DNA of 64,000 bases from Volvox africanus (taxonomy: Eukaryota; Chlorophyta; Chlorophyceae; Chlamydomonadales; Volvocaceae), in NCBI GenBank assembly GCA_030268105.1, contig BSDZ01000014.1:2004501-2068500 (forward strand). The letters run 5' to 3'. A model generated the notes under the pieces. It saw only the letters and a program-made list of their open reading frames with translations, searched no databases and was not told where the DNA came from. The translations under genes were made by a program, and so were the position numbers. Of this stretch, positions 49,001-64,000 are shown in pieces (positions within the stretch are counted from its first letter, which is position 1; the number at the start of each line of letters is the position of its first letter).

Positions 49001-52000
49001 TGAAGCCACCGCCCCTGCCGGCGCCGGCGCCGTTTTCGCCGAAGGGGCCTTCGCCTGCCTAGCTGGCAGCACCGCCGGCGTCACAATCGCGCCGTGGGTG
49101 GGTCGAAGCACCATCACCACCGCGTTGAGGAACGGTTCTGAATAATGGTTGAGCTGTACACCAGTACGACACTACAATTAGTAAAAACTAGGAAGCATTT
49201 TATTAGCATTGGACGACATTCATCGTGGTAATGCGGAGTATGATGCAGCCATGGCTGACGGAAGCGGCTTCGTAACACAATGTCAAAATGCAGTATATTT
49301 AATCTAAAAATGCTAAATACCTAAAAATGCTTAAAAATATGTCGATTAATACTTCAGCTGTATTCATGTGGCAAAACTAAAAATTAATATATATTAATAA
49401 AAAAACCTTATTGAAACATTAACGAATTTTGAAGCCTTATCTGTCAGTACCTTCGCAAAGGACCACATCAAGACCGCCAGTTCTTTCCCAGAAGGCCAGG
49501 CCCCACTCTGCAGTAGCTCAGTGGCGCGAAGCTCCAGAGCCGATATCAAGAGGGCGTCGCGACCGGCTGGCACCGCTGCCGTGTTGGCGCCGGCTTTGGC
49601 GACAGTGGCGGTGTTCGCGGTGGTGGCGGCGGCCCAAGCCATCTGCGAGATGTCTAGCGGCGACATCGCGGACGCAGCGGAGCGGCCGGCGGCGGAGAGC
49701 GCTGCCTCCAGGGAGGCTGCGTGGCAGCCGGCGCGTGCGTACACCGCCGCCAACAGAGCTAGATCCTGAAAGACGACGTGTGGTCCAAGGGGGGGGGGAG
49801 AAAGGAAAAAATGACCACAAGCGTGCAATAATAACATTTTAAAACGTTTTAAAAAATAAATTAAATATAATAAAAAATAATAATGCGAGCAGAGTCCCCC
49901 CAACACGATAAACGTCGTGAAATTGCAAAATTGAAACGTTGGTGGCGTTATCAATGAAGATCAGGGTAAAGATAGCATGGGACACCCATGGGACACAAGG
50001 GGGGGTAGGAGTGCACGCGAACAGGAACCGGCCTTTTATGAAATACCTAAATTTGGGTTGACTTTGACTATTCTTTTTAATATAAATACATGGAGTTTGA
50101 CTTACCGCCGGGCGGCACAGCGGCAGCGCTCGCTCGATCCAGGGAGCAGCCAGTCGGAGCTCCTCAACCGCACCGTCAGCGCCGCCGCCCAAACCCTGAA
50201 TGCACCACCACAACACCCCAACAACTTCCCGCATGTGGCATGACCTCAGGCCGCCGCCGCCGCCGCCGTTGTTGCTGTCACCGCCGCCGCCACCGTTGGG
50301 ACCCCCAACGGTTACACTGACTTTCGTACGCCTTTGCAGCGACGATGACGGAAGTGGCAAAGCCGGCAGTAGCCGTACCGCCGCGCGCAGCAGGGCTCGG
50401 AGTACGGTCTGTCGTATCGGAGGTACGACAGGACCGGCAAGGGAGGGTGACGACGGTAATAAACCAGAGCTGCTGGCGGCGATTAAGTCATTTGGGGACT
50501 CGGTGCCCAGCGCTGCCGGTGCCGCCATTGTCTTCGTGGCGGCGTTGGCATCGGCGGCGGCGTCGACGGAAACGGTTGCACCGCCACCGCCACTGCCACT
50601 GCCACTGCCACTGCCGGTGCCTCCGCGGCCAGTAACTCGATTTGAGAAAGTTACCGCCAAAGCGGCGAGGCTTTCCGGAGATGCCCCGGGAAGATTACGA
50701 AGCACCACCTGTTGCCCGAATCAAAATGTAATATAAATTATATACATAAGAAATAATATTGTTATAGATAGTAAGTATATAATAATAAAAATATCGAAAG
50801 CCACGAATAAGATAGAGCATAAATTAGGAAGGATTTAGAAAATGTCTGCACGGGTAAAGAAAGTGCCGTACTAAAGAAAACAAAAATCACCGTACCTGTC
50901 TGGCAGCGCTCTCCAGCGCCCGTTCCACGCGTCGTGCGACCCGTGGGTCAGGGTACTGACCTCCTCTTCCGTCGGCTCGCGCCTCCACGCAGCGAACCAG
51001 CGCCAGAAGCACGTTGGCCAGATTGTCCAAACCGGCATGCCGTACACCTCCGCCTCGAACCGTCCGACGGTTGTCACAACTGACGAAGGCCGGGGTGTTG
51101 GAGGTGACGTAATCGGCCAATACCTGTACAGCATACACAAAATGTTTTTTTGTTGCAAATACTGTGCGATAGGTTTCTAAGAGACGGTTAAATATTACTT
51201 TCCTTTTGCTTACATATTTGTATTATTTATTAATTCATTATTAATTTGGTAACGGTTACCAAATACATAGCAGGATAATCAAATAAATTTTGCCACCATA
51301 TAAGTAAATGAAAAATGATGTATATATAGTTTATACATAAATAAATATGCATTACCTGATTCCGTCTTTTTGGCGCTTTCAAACATATACACGACGGTGG
51401 TGATATTAATGTCGCACGTCGTACCTCATGTCATGTCATACCTTCCACTCCTTTTCACAACAGCATTTCCTTCCTTCCTGGGCGCTTACCGACCCGCGTA
51501 CCTGCAACAGCGGCTCCCACCCGCCGTCGCCGCCGCCGCATGGCCTCCTAGCCGTCGCCGCCGCCGACAGCCCCAGCGCCACACTCACCACCTCCCGGGG
51601 CCGCATCCGCTGTTGCGCCAGCTCCGAAACCACCCGCGGCGTCGCCCGTTGTAGCAGCAGTGGCAGCAGATCACCTAGAACACCTCCGCCGCCGCCGCCG
51701 CCACCGCCGGCATTACCGTGATGTGTCTGAAGGGCCGGGCTGCTGGTCAGAGCGGCAGGGAGGGTACTGGCCGCCAAGGTGCCGAGGCCCCAAATAAGGC
51801 CCGCGAGTGACACAGCGTCGAATTCCTATATGACAGAAACGGCGGCGGCAGTGGCGGCGGTAATTTTGAGTAATAGTGCATTTAAAATAATATTATAGTA
51901 ATAATAAATAAATAAATAATACATTGATAACAATAGGCTTCTTCCTCTCCATATATGTATATATACATGTATATGTATACACATACATACATATGTATAT

Positions 52001-53961
52001 GTATATATATACATATATTGTAAGCTTGCATCCAACTGCTCCAACTGTCATGGCATCAAACCTATATCTCCCACAAACGATCACTGCCGCAACTGACAAC
52101 TGACAACTGACGTGTCACCCTTATGCGCACCACATCTCGGCAAACGCATATTTACGGTTTCGGAAAGCGGTCCATTTCTGCCACCTGCGAGGCTCTTTGG
52201 GGGTCCCTTCGGGCCTATTTCGGACTTTTATTCATATTCCTGGAGGCGGGCTGCCCAAAGTACGGATACTGCCCTGGGGTACGGATACTGAATTTCTGTT
52301 TCGGGAATTTTGGTGCGGCCCCCGCTATCCGAAGCATTTGCCGATGTCTGATGCGCAACGCCACACAGTACCTCTATTTGTTCCATGGCCACCCGTACAA
52401 GCAACTCCGCCAGGGCCCCTCCCGGGAGCTGACCGGCGCGAGCCAAGGCCCAGGATAAGTTCGCCAGGTCGGTCGCATTGAAGGGCTCGCTGCCGCTGCC
52501 AGTAGCGGGTGCCGGGACGCGCAGGGGCTCGCTGCCGTCACCACCGGAAGGAATGCGCTTTGCTCGTCCCTTCTGCAGCCGCACTTCCGCCTCTCGGAGC
52601 ACCGCCGCCCACAGCGGCAGCGACCGCAGCCCCAGCTGCGCCGCCGCCCAGGCGAAGTTGGCCACCTCCCGGTTACTGGCCTGGGGCAACTTCCCAGTCG
52701 GCCGCGGTGATGATCCCGGTGGCGGCGGCGGTGATGCTCCTGGTGGCGTCAACCCGGCGTCCAATTGCGAACGTACCTTGCCTGCAGCTATTGTGACTGG
52801 CAGCGCTCCGAGTGAACCTCGTTCTGAAACCCAATCCTCTCCCTCCCCCTCTCGACAGCAGCTCGCTACCTCCTCCCCATCTTCCCACCGCCACAGCTGA
52901 ACCCTTTCGCCCAGCAACTCCGAAACCAACACCTCCAGCTGTCCTATGCTCGGCGTCGTCGCTGCCGCTGCCGTCGCCCCCATGTGCATCTCAGACCTGC
53001 TAGCGTTGCCGCCGGCACCACCACCGGCGGCGGCGGCAGCGGCGGCGCCACCGTCACGGGCCATATCCGCCTGCATGCGTCCCAGAGCCCAGATCACGTT
53101 CACGAGCTGACGTGCGGTGAGGGCCCCTGCCTGGCTACAGGCCAGCTGCAGCAGCAGCTGGAGCAGCTGTTGCCGGTGGTGATCTTCGGGCGCCTCTTGA
53201 GAGACGGACTGATCGCCTGGTTCCCCTGTAACAGCTGACACGCCGCTGTTCCTGTTGTACGGCAATTTCGATAGCCGTACAATCGCAGCTGCCACGTGGA
53301 TGGGTCGCATCCGCGGTGGGCCGCAGGAGCTCCACAATGCCGATCTCGGGCCCGAGGCAGCCTCAGACTTCGCTGCCAATGTTGGGGTTTGGGGGCTGGT
53401 ACTATCATCGTTGATGTACGCCTGCGACTCTGAGTGTACGACATATTGAAGTTGTTGTACGGTAGTAGCTTCCATGATGGCACGCATGAGGGCATCTGGG
53501 CCTTGGTTAAACTGATGTTGTTGTTGCCGCCACTGTCGATTTTTATAATTCGTTGCAATGGGTTTAGGAGGATGATGGTAATGCCGCGGCCGTTGCTGAA
53601 CCGACTTTCGCTGCTCCTGCTCCTCCTGCTGCTGCTGCTGCTCCAGCTGCTGTTGTTGTCGTTGCTCCTCCTCCTCCTCCTGCTCCTGCTGCTGCTGCTG
53701 TAGCGGATGAACCATCTGGAGTCCCCATAGCTGGTCTATTTCGACCTGATGCCGTCGCTGTCCTGGATGTGTCTTGTCGGCCAGTCCACTATGATCGGGA
53801 GCTCCATCCAAGGCACGTTCAATAGGAGTAGAGGGCTCATGGTCGCTCCTCGCATCATGACACCGCGCCAAGCGGAGTGATGCGAGGGAGGAAACTCGTC
53901 GAAATCCAGGAGCAGTACGCCAGGTGCTTTGGACAGCTGGTGGGCCGAGCGACCAAGCCAT
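46012..53961 (-). CDS. OPR-like protein with C-terminal RAP domain
   Basis: Eleven exons (53961-52372, 51825-51502, 51123-50896, 50708-50106, 49765-49451, 49153-48836, 48626-48439, 48141-47754, 47288-47115, 46810-46676, 46332-46012) join in phase to 1,527 residues. The start is the first ATG in the open frame and the leader (MAWSLGPPAVQSTWRTAPGF) is transit-like. LMRAIMEATTVQQLQYVV with RPIHVAAAIVRLSKL is the N-terminal signature of algal OPR/RAP proteins. Degenerate helical repeats follow (LVNVIWALGRM, VANFAWAAAQLG, LANLSWALARAG, LAGLIWGLGTL, AVLMWSFAK, AVALLWSFGVL). The RAP domain reads VRIAVEVDGPSHF, then MGSTVARDRCLL, VVVPHFEWDTLQ and AKRAYLARRL. These proteins bind organelle RNAs and control stability, splicing or translation. 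Target and organelle are unknown. The last exon boundary (46332) is least certain. Confidence 0.88.
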
Positions 53962-54443
53962 GTAGGGCACCGGAACCGAGCAAAGTTGGCACTTATGTAA
54001 ACAAGACAAGATTTATTGATGTTAATTCTTGTAACTGAAGGGTTCAAAATGGCGAAAGTGCCTCGGGACAATGCTCCGTGAGCAGACAGCTCCTGCTCCG
54101 GCAGCTTTCATGAACAGACAAATGCAACTATTGTCAAGCTATTAGATCATATCAGTATGTAAAACAATTCGCCGGACAAAGCTGTTCGCCAAATTGTTTT
54201 GTGTTCATGTCGACCGAATTACATCCTTAGCCTGCGAAAGGCAATGTTTAAAGAGCATAATAACACGAAGAATACACTGCACATTTTTCATATACATACA
54301 AAGCACATTAAACAGGATGATTCTCATGCTGTGCGGTTTAACTCCCCCCTCACGCTCCGAGACCAGGAATCCGATCTGTATCATTGCTGTCTAATCGATA
54401 TTGTCAATATCCGTCTTCAGCTCTCTTTAGAGAATGACAGCAA
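53962..54443. promoter_or_regulatory. Divergent promoter, OPR-RAP and XRCC2
   Basis: The start codons lie 482 bp apart on opposite strands. The interval should hold both promoters and 5' untranslated regions. It is AT-rich toward XRCC2; no specific box was recognised. Confidence 0.6.
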
Positions 54444-58669
<4,226 letters not shown>

Positions 58670-60019
58670 CAATGTAAATGATGTTTGTGAACCATAATAT
58701 GGCCATCATTTGAGGATTTGTTCAAATGAAATCCTCCAAAACCTCAGATCCTCCAGACAAGATGATAAATCCTCGGATTGATAAACACTTCAGTCATTTG
58801 GTTGATAGTAGTACGACATACATGATCCTGCTAAGTGCGTGGTTTCCTAGAACTGATCAATCGTACCCAGATGTACGACACCCTAGGATATCACCTGATA
58901 CCGCCCAGATGAAGCCAATATTGGGGCAGCATGTTGCTCGGGGTATCCACTCTTAAAAACAAATTGATTTTGGTTTTGGGATTTTTGCCCTTCGTGAGAC
59001 ATGGCCAAATAAGCAGGTTAGTTGTTCCCCCTTCCCCCTTCCAGTTCCAAAACACACACAGTTACACAGACACACATAATTCACGCTGCTCGCCAATCTG
59101 AATACAGTTCACCTGCGACACGCAATTGCATTTATGACCATTTCTATATGGCACTGTACGACAGTACCGTCGTCATGACACTTGTTGATTTAATTAACGC
59201 ACACAGACACAAAGTCAAAAGGCACAAATATGAATATATATACACATTCAACGATGTATGACCACCATTTTCCTCCAACCGGCGTCTGCACACATATAGA
59301 CACACGCATACTCCTGTTGCCTAAAACTATTTGGTTGTCAGTTGAAGTGCTTCAGATTCGTTGTGTGCTCCAGTCAAGTCTTTATGGAGGGATGCTGATG
59401 ATTGGCAGATTGGAGCTGTTAGCGAAGCCCATCCATCGTCGACGGATGGATGCGGTCACACCCAGCAGGGTGGATAAGCCAAGACAAAAGGATAGCACGT
59501 CGATGAGCAGGACACGGCAGGATCGCACAGAATGTCGTGCGACACTACAGAACGTCAAATACTTTTATTACGATAACGATTTGACTTGTACGGCATGCTC
59601 ATACTTTGCTACTACGAACCACGCAAACGTTCAACAAAAATAAATAAATAAGAGGCAAAAAGCATACGCCTTTCATATGGTGACAGCATGGAATCGTAAT
59701 TTTAATCTTGAACCGGTTACGTAGGACCCCTTCAGGACGTCCGCTCATGTACGGCAACGTCGTACAATGGCCCAAGGTGTAACTTCGGGAAACAGCCTGC
59801 TACTGTCATTTAAGGAAAGTGAATCGTAGAAAAGTATATACAAATGGATTCATCCTTCGCCACAGCACACCATACGATGGCACAGCATACGGTCTCAGTC
59901 GCTACTACGGCGCCGAACTGGCAGTAGCTGCTACGCCTATGGTCGTAATCCTCCTGTTCCAGTACTGACGTTGATGTCAGTGTTGGTGGCCCTGCTGCTG
60001 CCGCAGCAACAGCAGCGAT
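58670..60019. other. Intergenic between convergent XRCC2 and phosphodiesterase genes
   Basis: No gene is supported. A plus-strand open frame at 59230-59643 has no recognisable motif and no partner exons. A perfect 8-nt inverted repeat (CATCCATC...GATGGATG) lies at 59430-59452. No clear minus-strand TGTAA was found for the phosphodiesterase gene. Confidence 0.5.
58673..58677 (+). terminator. TGTAA polyadenylation signal of XRCC2
   Basis: TGTAA lies only a few bases after the XRCC2 stop at 58669. If it is used, the 3' untranslated region is very short. Confidence 0.4.
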
Positions 60020-63000
60020 TTACTGCGCCGCCGCCGCCGCCGCCGCTACAGCCGCCCTCTCCGCCGCCCTCCAGTGTTCGTAGTTGTCCACGAAGCAGAC
60101 CAGCAGGGGCTTGGCGCCAGGGAAGGCTGAGGCCAGCGAGTGAGCCAGCGGCAGAGCGATGAAGTCGTAGAATCCAACCTGAACACCAACACACGGGGGT
60201 AAGGGGGCAGCGTTGACTGGGAGAGTTAAGTGGCAGCATTTGCGGCCAAGGACGTCAACATGCACTGCCGTACCAACCTTACATGTGCCTTGAGACGCAT
60301 CCCGTCCTGAGATTCAAATGGAGCGGATCCAAACACCTCCCCTTCCCCTGCCTTCTTCTGCCTTCTCGTCCCTTCCCCTCCCTTCCCCTCCCTTCCCCTC
60401 CCTTCTCCTGCCTTCCCCTCCCTTCTCCTGCCTTCCCCTGCCTTCCCCTCCCTTCCCTCCCTTCCCTTACCTGGCTCTTGCTGACCCCCTGCTTTGACCG
60501 GTCAAACAATGGACTGATGGGAAACCCAAGCTGCTGCTCCCGGTCGCCCTGCAGGAAGAACTCCTCCTCCAAAGAACGAACCCACCTGCGTGTGCGTGTG
60601 CGTGTGCGTGTGCGTATGTGTATTGGGAGGTGGGTGGAGAGAGGGGAAGGGGAAGGTGGGAGAGAGAGAGCAGGGTACGGGATGGGACAAGCAGCACAGA
60701 GAGAAGCTCTTTGCACATTCGATTGGAAGCGGTCCAGGGGGCCCCGGAAGAGCCATTCCGTTTCCCACCGGGTACGGAAGCCCGTGTTTAGGAACTGGTG
60801 TTTTACGAGAGGGGTTTCTTAAAAGCTTCATTCTGAAGTAACCTTGTGGATTCCCCTTCCCCACACCCTCCCATCTCCCCATCTCCCCAACTCCAACGAT
60901 ACCTAACTGTAAAACTAGTTCCCGAACACGTTTCTTTATGTCGCCTTTTCCCCAACCCACCGACCTCTGATGCACTCCGAGCTCCTCCCCCAAGTGACCC
61001 AGGTCGGCGGCCTTGAGGAAGATCTGCCGTACAACCATGTCATCGGGGGCATACGGCCAGATTCTACTGTTACGGAGCGACCCGGGGGTCACTGGCTCTG
61101 CCGGTAGTACGACATCGGCATTCCGGCCTCGAATGCAAGCATTCACAGCCACTGACATCTTTCGCATGTACGGCAAGGTTATGCATCTCCCCCTCTCTGT
61201 GCACTTCCTTCCCGACCCGGCTGCCTGACCCACCTGAAGGCTGAGGGTCCGCTCCGTCTCGTCCAAGGGCCGGGGCATCTCTCCAGGGAGTCCCTCACCA
61301 CCCGCCACTCCCGCCCCGACCACATCCAGACCACTTCCTGCAGCTTCCGTGTCATTCCTGGACGTCGTACATGCACGACAACCACCAGGGGATCATGTAA
61401 GGGGTGCGAGACAGTGAGCTGCGGTGAGGTGCAGGTCGAGCAAAAGCGCGTGTGATAGCCAATGGACCGAAGAAGAGAACGGAGTTCATTAAGACAACGT
61501 AACAGGGGGTTTCTTTGGGGCCTTATGAGGTGTTCTTGGCCCACCTGGAGCATCGAGATAGCTTAGCGGCAGCAGTGCGAGCCAGCGCCCAGGGCCCTAT
61601 GTCCTTGTTGTATGCGGCCAAGTGATGGGCGGTGTTGAAGTGGGCCAGCAGGGAGAAGTGCTGCTTCATGTCGGTGGCCATCACCAGGTCGAGAACCTGA
61701 AGACCCACGGCTCGGTACGGGGAGGGGCAGTATCGCGCATGTCGAAGTCCACGACGCGGGATGAGGTAAGGGGTCCGCCGGCGGTGCTACGGCTCTTGGC
61801 TACCGGGGGCCCATTATTGGGGTACTCCAGTACTTCGTACGGCGCCTATACACACACACGCTTGCAATGCGGACTAAAGGAGTTGGACTGCTGCATGAAC
61901 ACCGGTGTGAGCGCAGGATGACGGGGTGTGACAGACACGTCCATCTGCTCCCCTTCTTTCCCCCCCTTATTCTCCCCCTTCTTTCCCCCCCTTATTCTCC
62001 CCCTTCCTCCCCCCTTTCTTCCCCCCCCCCCTTCTTCCCTCCCTTTTCTTCCCCCCCTTCTTCCCCTCTTTCTTCCCCCCCTTCTTTCCCCCCTTTCTTC
62101 CCCCCCTTCTTCCCCCTCTTCTTCCCCCCCTTCTTCACCTGCTTCCTAAACGCCGCCCTCTCCTGCCCCGTGAGCTGCCCCATCACATTCATCCCCGGTT
62201 GCTGCATGAGGGCGAAGAAGGACGCCCCGTGGTGGTTCTCCAGGGGGGACCGGTCGTTGTACCGCACCGCCAGGGGGTCGGAGGTGGAGATGAGAAAATC
62301 AGAGGTAAGGCCCGGGTGGCCGTGGTCGTGGATGATCTGGGGGAGGATGGGCAGCGCGGATTGGGGAATGAAGGGAGACGAGGGGAGGAAGAAGGGGGAG
62401 GGAGAAGAAAAGGGGTAAGGAAGGATGAGGGGAATTTGGAATCCCCCTCCGAAGCGCATAAAGCTGCTGCTGCTTTGAGGCTATCTTCGCCCAACCGTAC
62501 ACATACACACACGTACACATGCACACACTTACGCACCGCTGCAAAGTACGCCGCCATGAGCCCCAGCGGGTCCAGGTAGTGGGGGGTCAGTCCCGCCCCC
62601 CGCACCAACATGTGCAGGGTCTGGAGCACATCGGCGGCATGTGTGGAGTTGTGGTACGGGTTGGAGGGGTAACCGGACTCCAAGGTGCGGAGGAGCCTTA
62701 GCGTGTGTGTTTGAGAAGGGGGAAGGAAGAGGGGAAAGTCCGGGGGGCCGAAAGGAGGGCCGAAGCGGCTTAGGAGGTTGCGGATGAGGCGAGGCGAAGA
62801 GGACAACGTAAGACCGGACCTAAGGCCGGGTATGCCGGGGGCATGAATCATGAAGGTGAAGTTGAAGCTCAGATTGCTGACTGCTCAGATCCCCCACTGG
62901 CTGTACAACCCTATGTGCTATCCCTGCTCTCGACCCCTTCGTGTCGTGGCACGATGTGTTTTCATCCCCGTTCTCATCCCCTCCTCTCCCCACTTGGCGA

Positions 63001-64000
63001 GCTTGGTTGGCTGTATCCTGAACTGGCTGATAAGGCCCTCCCGATGGAGCAGGTAGAAGCCCAAACAGGAGAGCGCGTGGCCCTGCGGGACGGGTGTGTG
63101 TGTGTGTGTGTGACCGGGGTATCGTTCGGGGTTGTGAGGAGGGTAGGGGGTAATACCGAGCGGGTCAAATTGGTGGAGACACGAGCGGAGCTGGGGTAAG
63201 GGGAAGGGTAAAGGGGGAAGGGGAAGGGGGCTTTCCCTTAAACGTGTTTTTCCCTAAACCTCTAACCCTTCCCCTCTTCGGAGCGTTGGAGGGGTGTGCT
63301 TTCCTAAATCCCTCCCCTCCTTTAGCAGGCAACTTTACTAAAATTTTATGATATTCATATGTAGAAATATAATGTATTTTTATTGAATGATCAACATCAA
63401 GTCGTTACCCACTTGCGTCACATCCGCTAATCGCCATGTGTCGTACTGCCAGGAGTCGTACGCCAGCGCTAGCATTCGCTCAACCTGCATTCCGCGTGGG
63501 GAGACATTTAAAGGAGGGATTGAAGGAGAGCCATCAGCTGCACATACACATACACATACACATGGTACACGAGAGTGAGTCATCATTCCGACAGCCTCTG
63601 TCCCTCTGTCCCTCTGTCCCTCTGACAGCACTCAGCGGGAAAGTGGGAGTTCAGATGTGGACAGGGGGGACCGCGGAATGGGCCTGTTGTTTCATGATTG
63701 GGTTTCATGACCGGTACGGTACCTTGACACGTTTAGCCTTGCATAGACTCATTAGTGTTTGTTTTGTTTTTTTCCGAACAGGAGGACGAACACTCGTTTC
63801 AGGGATTGGATTTTTGTACGACTATCTATATAACGTCGTCTCAACATGCAAATGTGTACGATACCCCAAGATGCCTCCGTCATTTTCATGCAGTGATATT
63901 AACCCTATATGCAGCAGCAACCAGATGCACCCAAGCAACCTGCGCACCTCTTCAATCAGTGGTTCCGGAACCACTCCAGAACCACGCGATTGTAAATTCC
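60020..64000 (-). CDS. Class I cyclic-nucleotide phosphodiesterase, catalytic part (5' end outside)
   Basis: Nine phase-matched exons (63484-63413, 63082-62994, 62696-62537, 62336-62139, 61696-61545, 61357-61234, 61023-60965, 60585-60471, 60178-60020) encode 375 residues; earlier exons lie beyond 63484, at least partly outside the window. SWQYDTWRLADVT and CLGFYLLHREGLISQF open the PDE fold. The active site is complete: NPYHNSTHAADV with the general-acid His, metal-binding HDHGHPG (about 110-116), YNDRSPLENHH, the metal-binding Asp in LVMATDMKQHF (about 182), KAADLGH, and the invariant Gln in SKSQVGFYDF (about 323). It should hydrolyse cAMP and/or cGMP; specificity cannot be read. Regulatory domains or membrane segments would be in the missing part. 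The tail is Ala-rich. Confidence 0.93.
60333..60470. repeat. CCTTCCCCT polypyrimidine minisatellite
   Basis: Tandem CCTTCCCCTC and CCTTCTCCTG units fill the intron between 60471 and 60178 of the phosphodiesterase gene, immediately after the donor. Confidence 0.95.
61950..62138. repeat. CCCCTTCTT polypyrimidine tract
   Basis: About 190 bp of almost uninterrupted pyrimidines (CCCCCTTCTTTCC-like units) start right at the donor of phosphodiesterase exon 62336-62139. Confidence 0.95.
63485..64000. other. Right edge: probably phosphodiesterase intron or upstream exons
   Basis: I expect intron or N-terminal coding sequence of the phosphodiesterase here. Short minus-strand open stretches occur, for example near 63910-63940 after a GCGCAG, but none is convincing. 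Confidence 0.35.
63958..63975. repeat. 18-bp perfect palindrome
   Basis: AGTGGTTCCGGAACCACT reads the same on both strands. It lies 25 bp from the window edge in probable intronic DNA. Confidence 0.8.

Noticed and set aside
59230..59643. 137-residue plus-strand frame
   Set aside because: No motif, no partner exons and non-coding composition; a transposon remnant was considered but no reverse transcriptase or transposase signature is visible.

Overview
The window looks like nuclear DNA of a volvocine green alga (Volvox/Eudorina/Gonium type). Supporting signs are intron-rich genes with GT-AG junctions, GC-rich exons with long Gln, Ala and Gly runs, AT-rich or microsatellite-filled introns, TGTAA polyadenylation signals, nucleus-encoded plastid ribosomal proteins with transit peptides, and an OPR/RAP-type organelle RNA-binding protein. 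All gene models were built by eye from splice signals, reading-frame phase and remembered family signatures; no search was run.

Layout, left to right. 1-4501: no gene I can support. 4502-7101 (+): an unrecognised small membrane protein. 7859-13473 (-): a 13-exon FAD oxidoreductase of the lycopene-cyclase-like family. 14995-16097 (-) and 16359-17639 (+): plastid ribosomal proteins bS15c and uL13c, head to head across 261 bp. 18747-32094 (-): a very large SANT-domain corepressor of the NCoR/SMRT/POWERDRESS type, about 3,380 residues. 32466-37792 (-): an AAAP/SLC38-like amino acid transporter, head to head with 38092-40900 (+), an ABT1/ESF2 ribosome-biogenesis factor. 41943-44268 (+): a DUF1997 protein, probably plastid. 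46012-53961 (-): an OPR-like protein with a C-terminal RAP domain, head to head with 54444-58669 (+), the RAD51 paralogue XRCC2. 60020 to the right edge (-): a class I cyclic-nucleotide phosphodiesterase with a complete catalytic domain and its N-terminus missing.

The genes do not form a pathway. Two themes recur: organelle gene expression and plastid function (bS15c, uL13c, OPR-RAP, DUF1997, the FAD enzyme), and three divergent pairs with short shared promoters. The most notable non-genic items are a ~207-bp dispersed repeat present twice in opposite orientation and nearly identical, a GGGACA hexamer array in introns of two unrelated genes, and an 8-nt inverted motif pair in the bS15c/uL13c promoter. 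I found no prokaryote-type system, CRISPR array or intact transposon.
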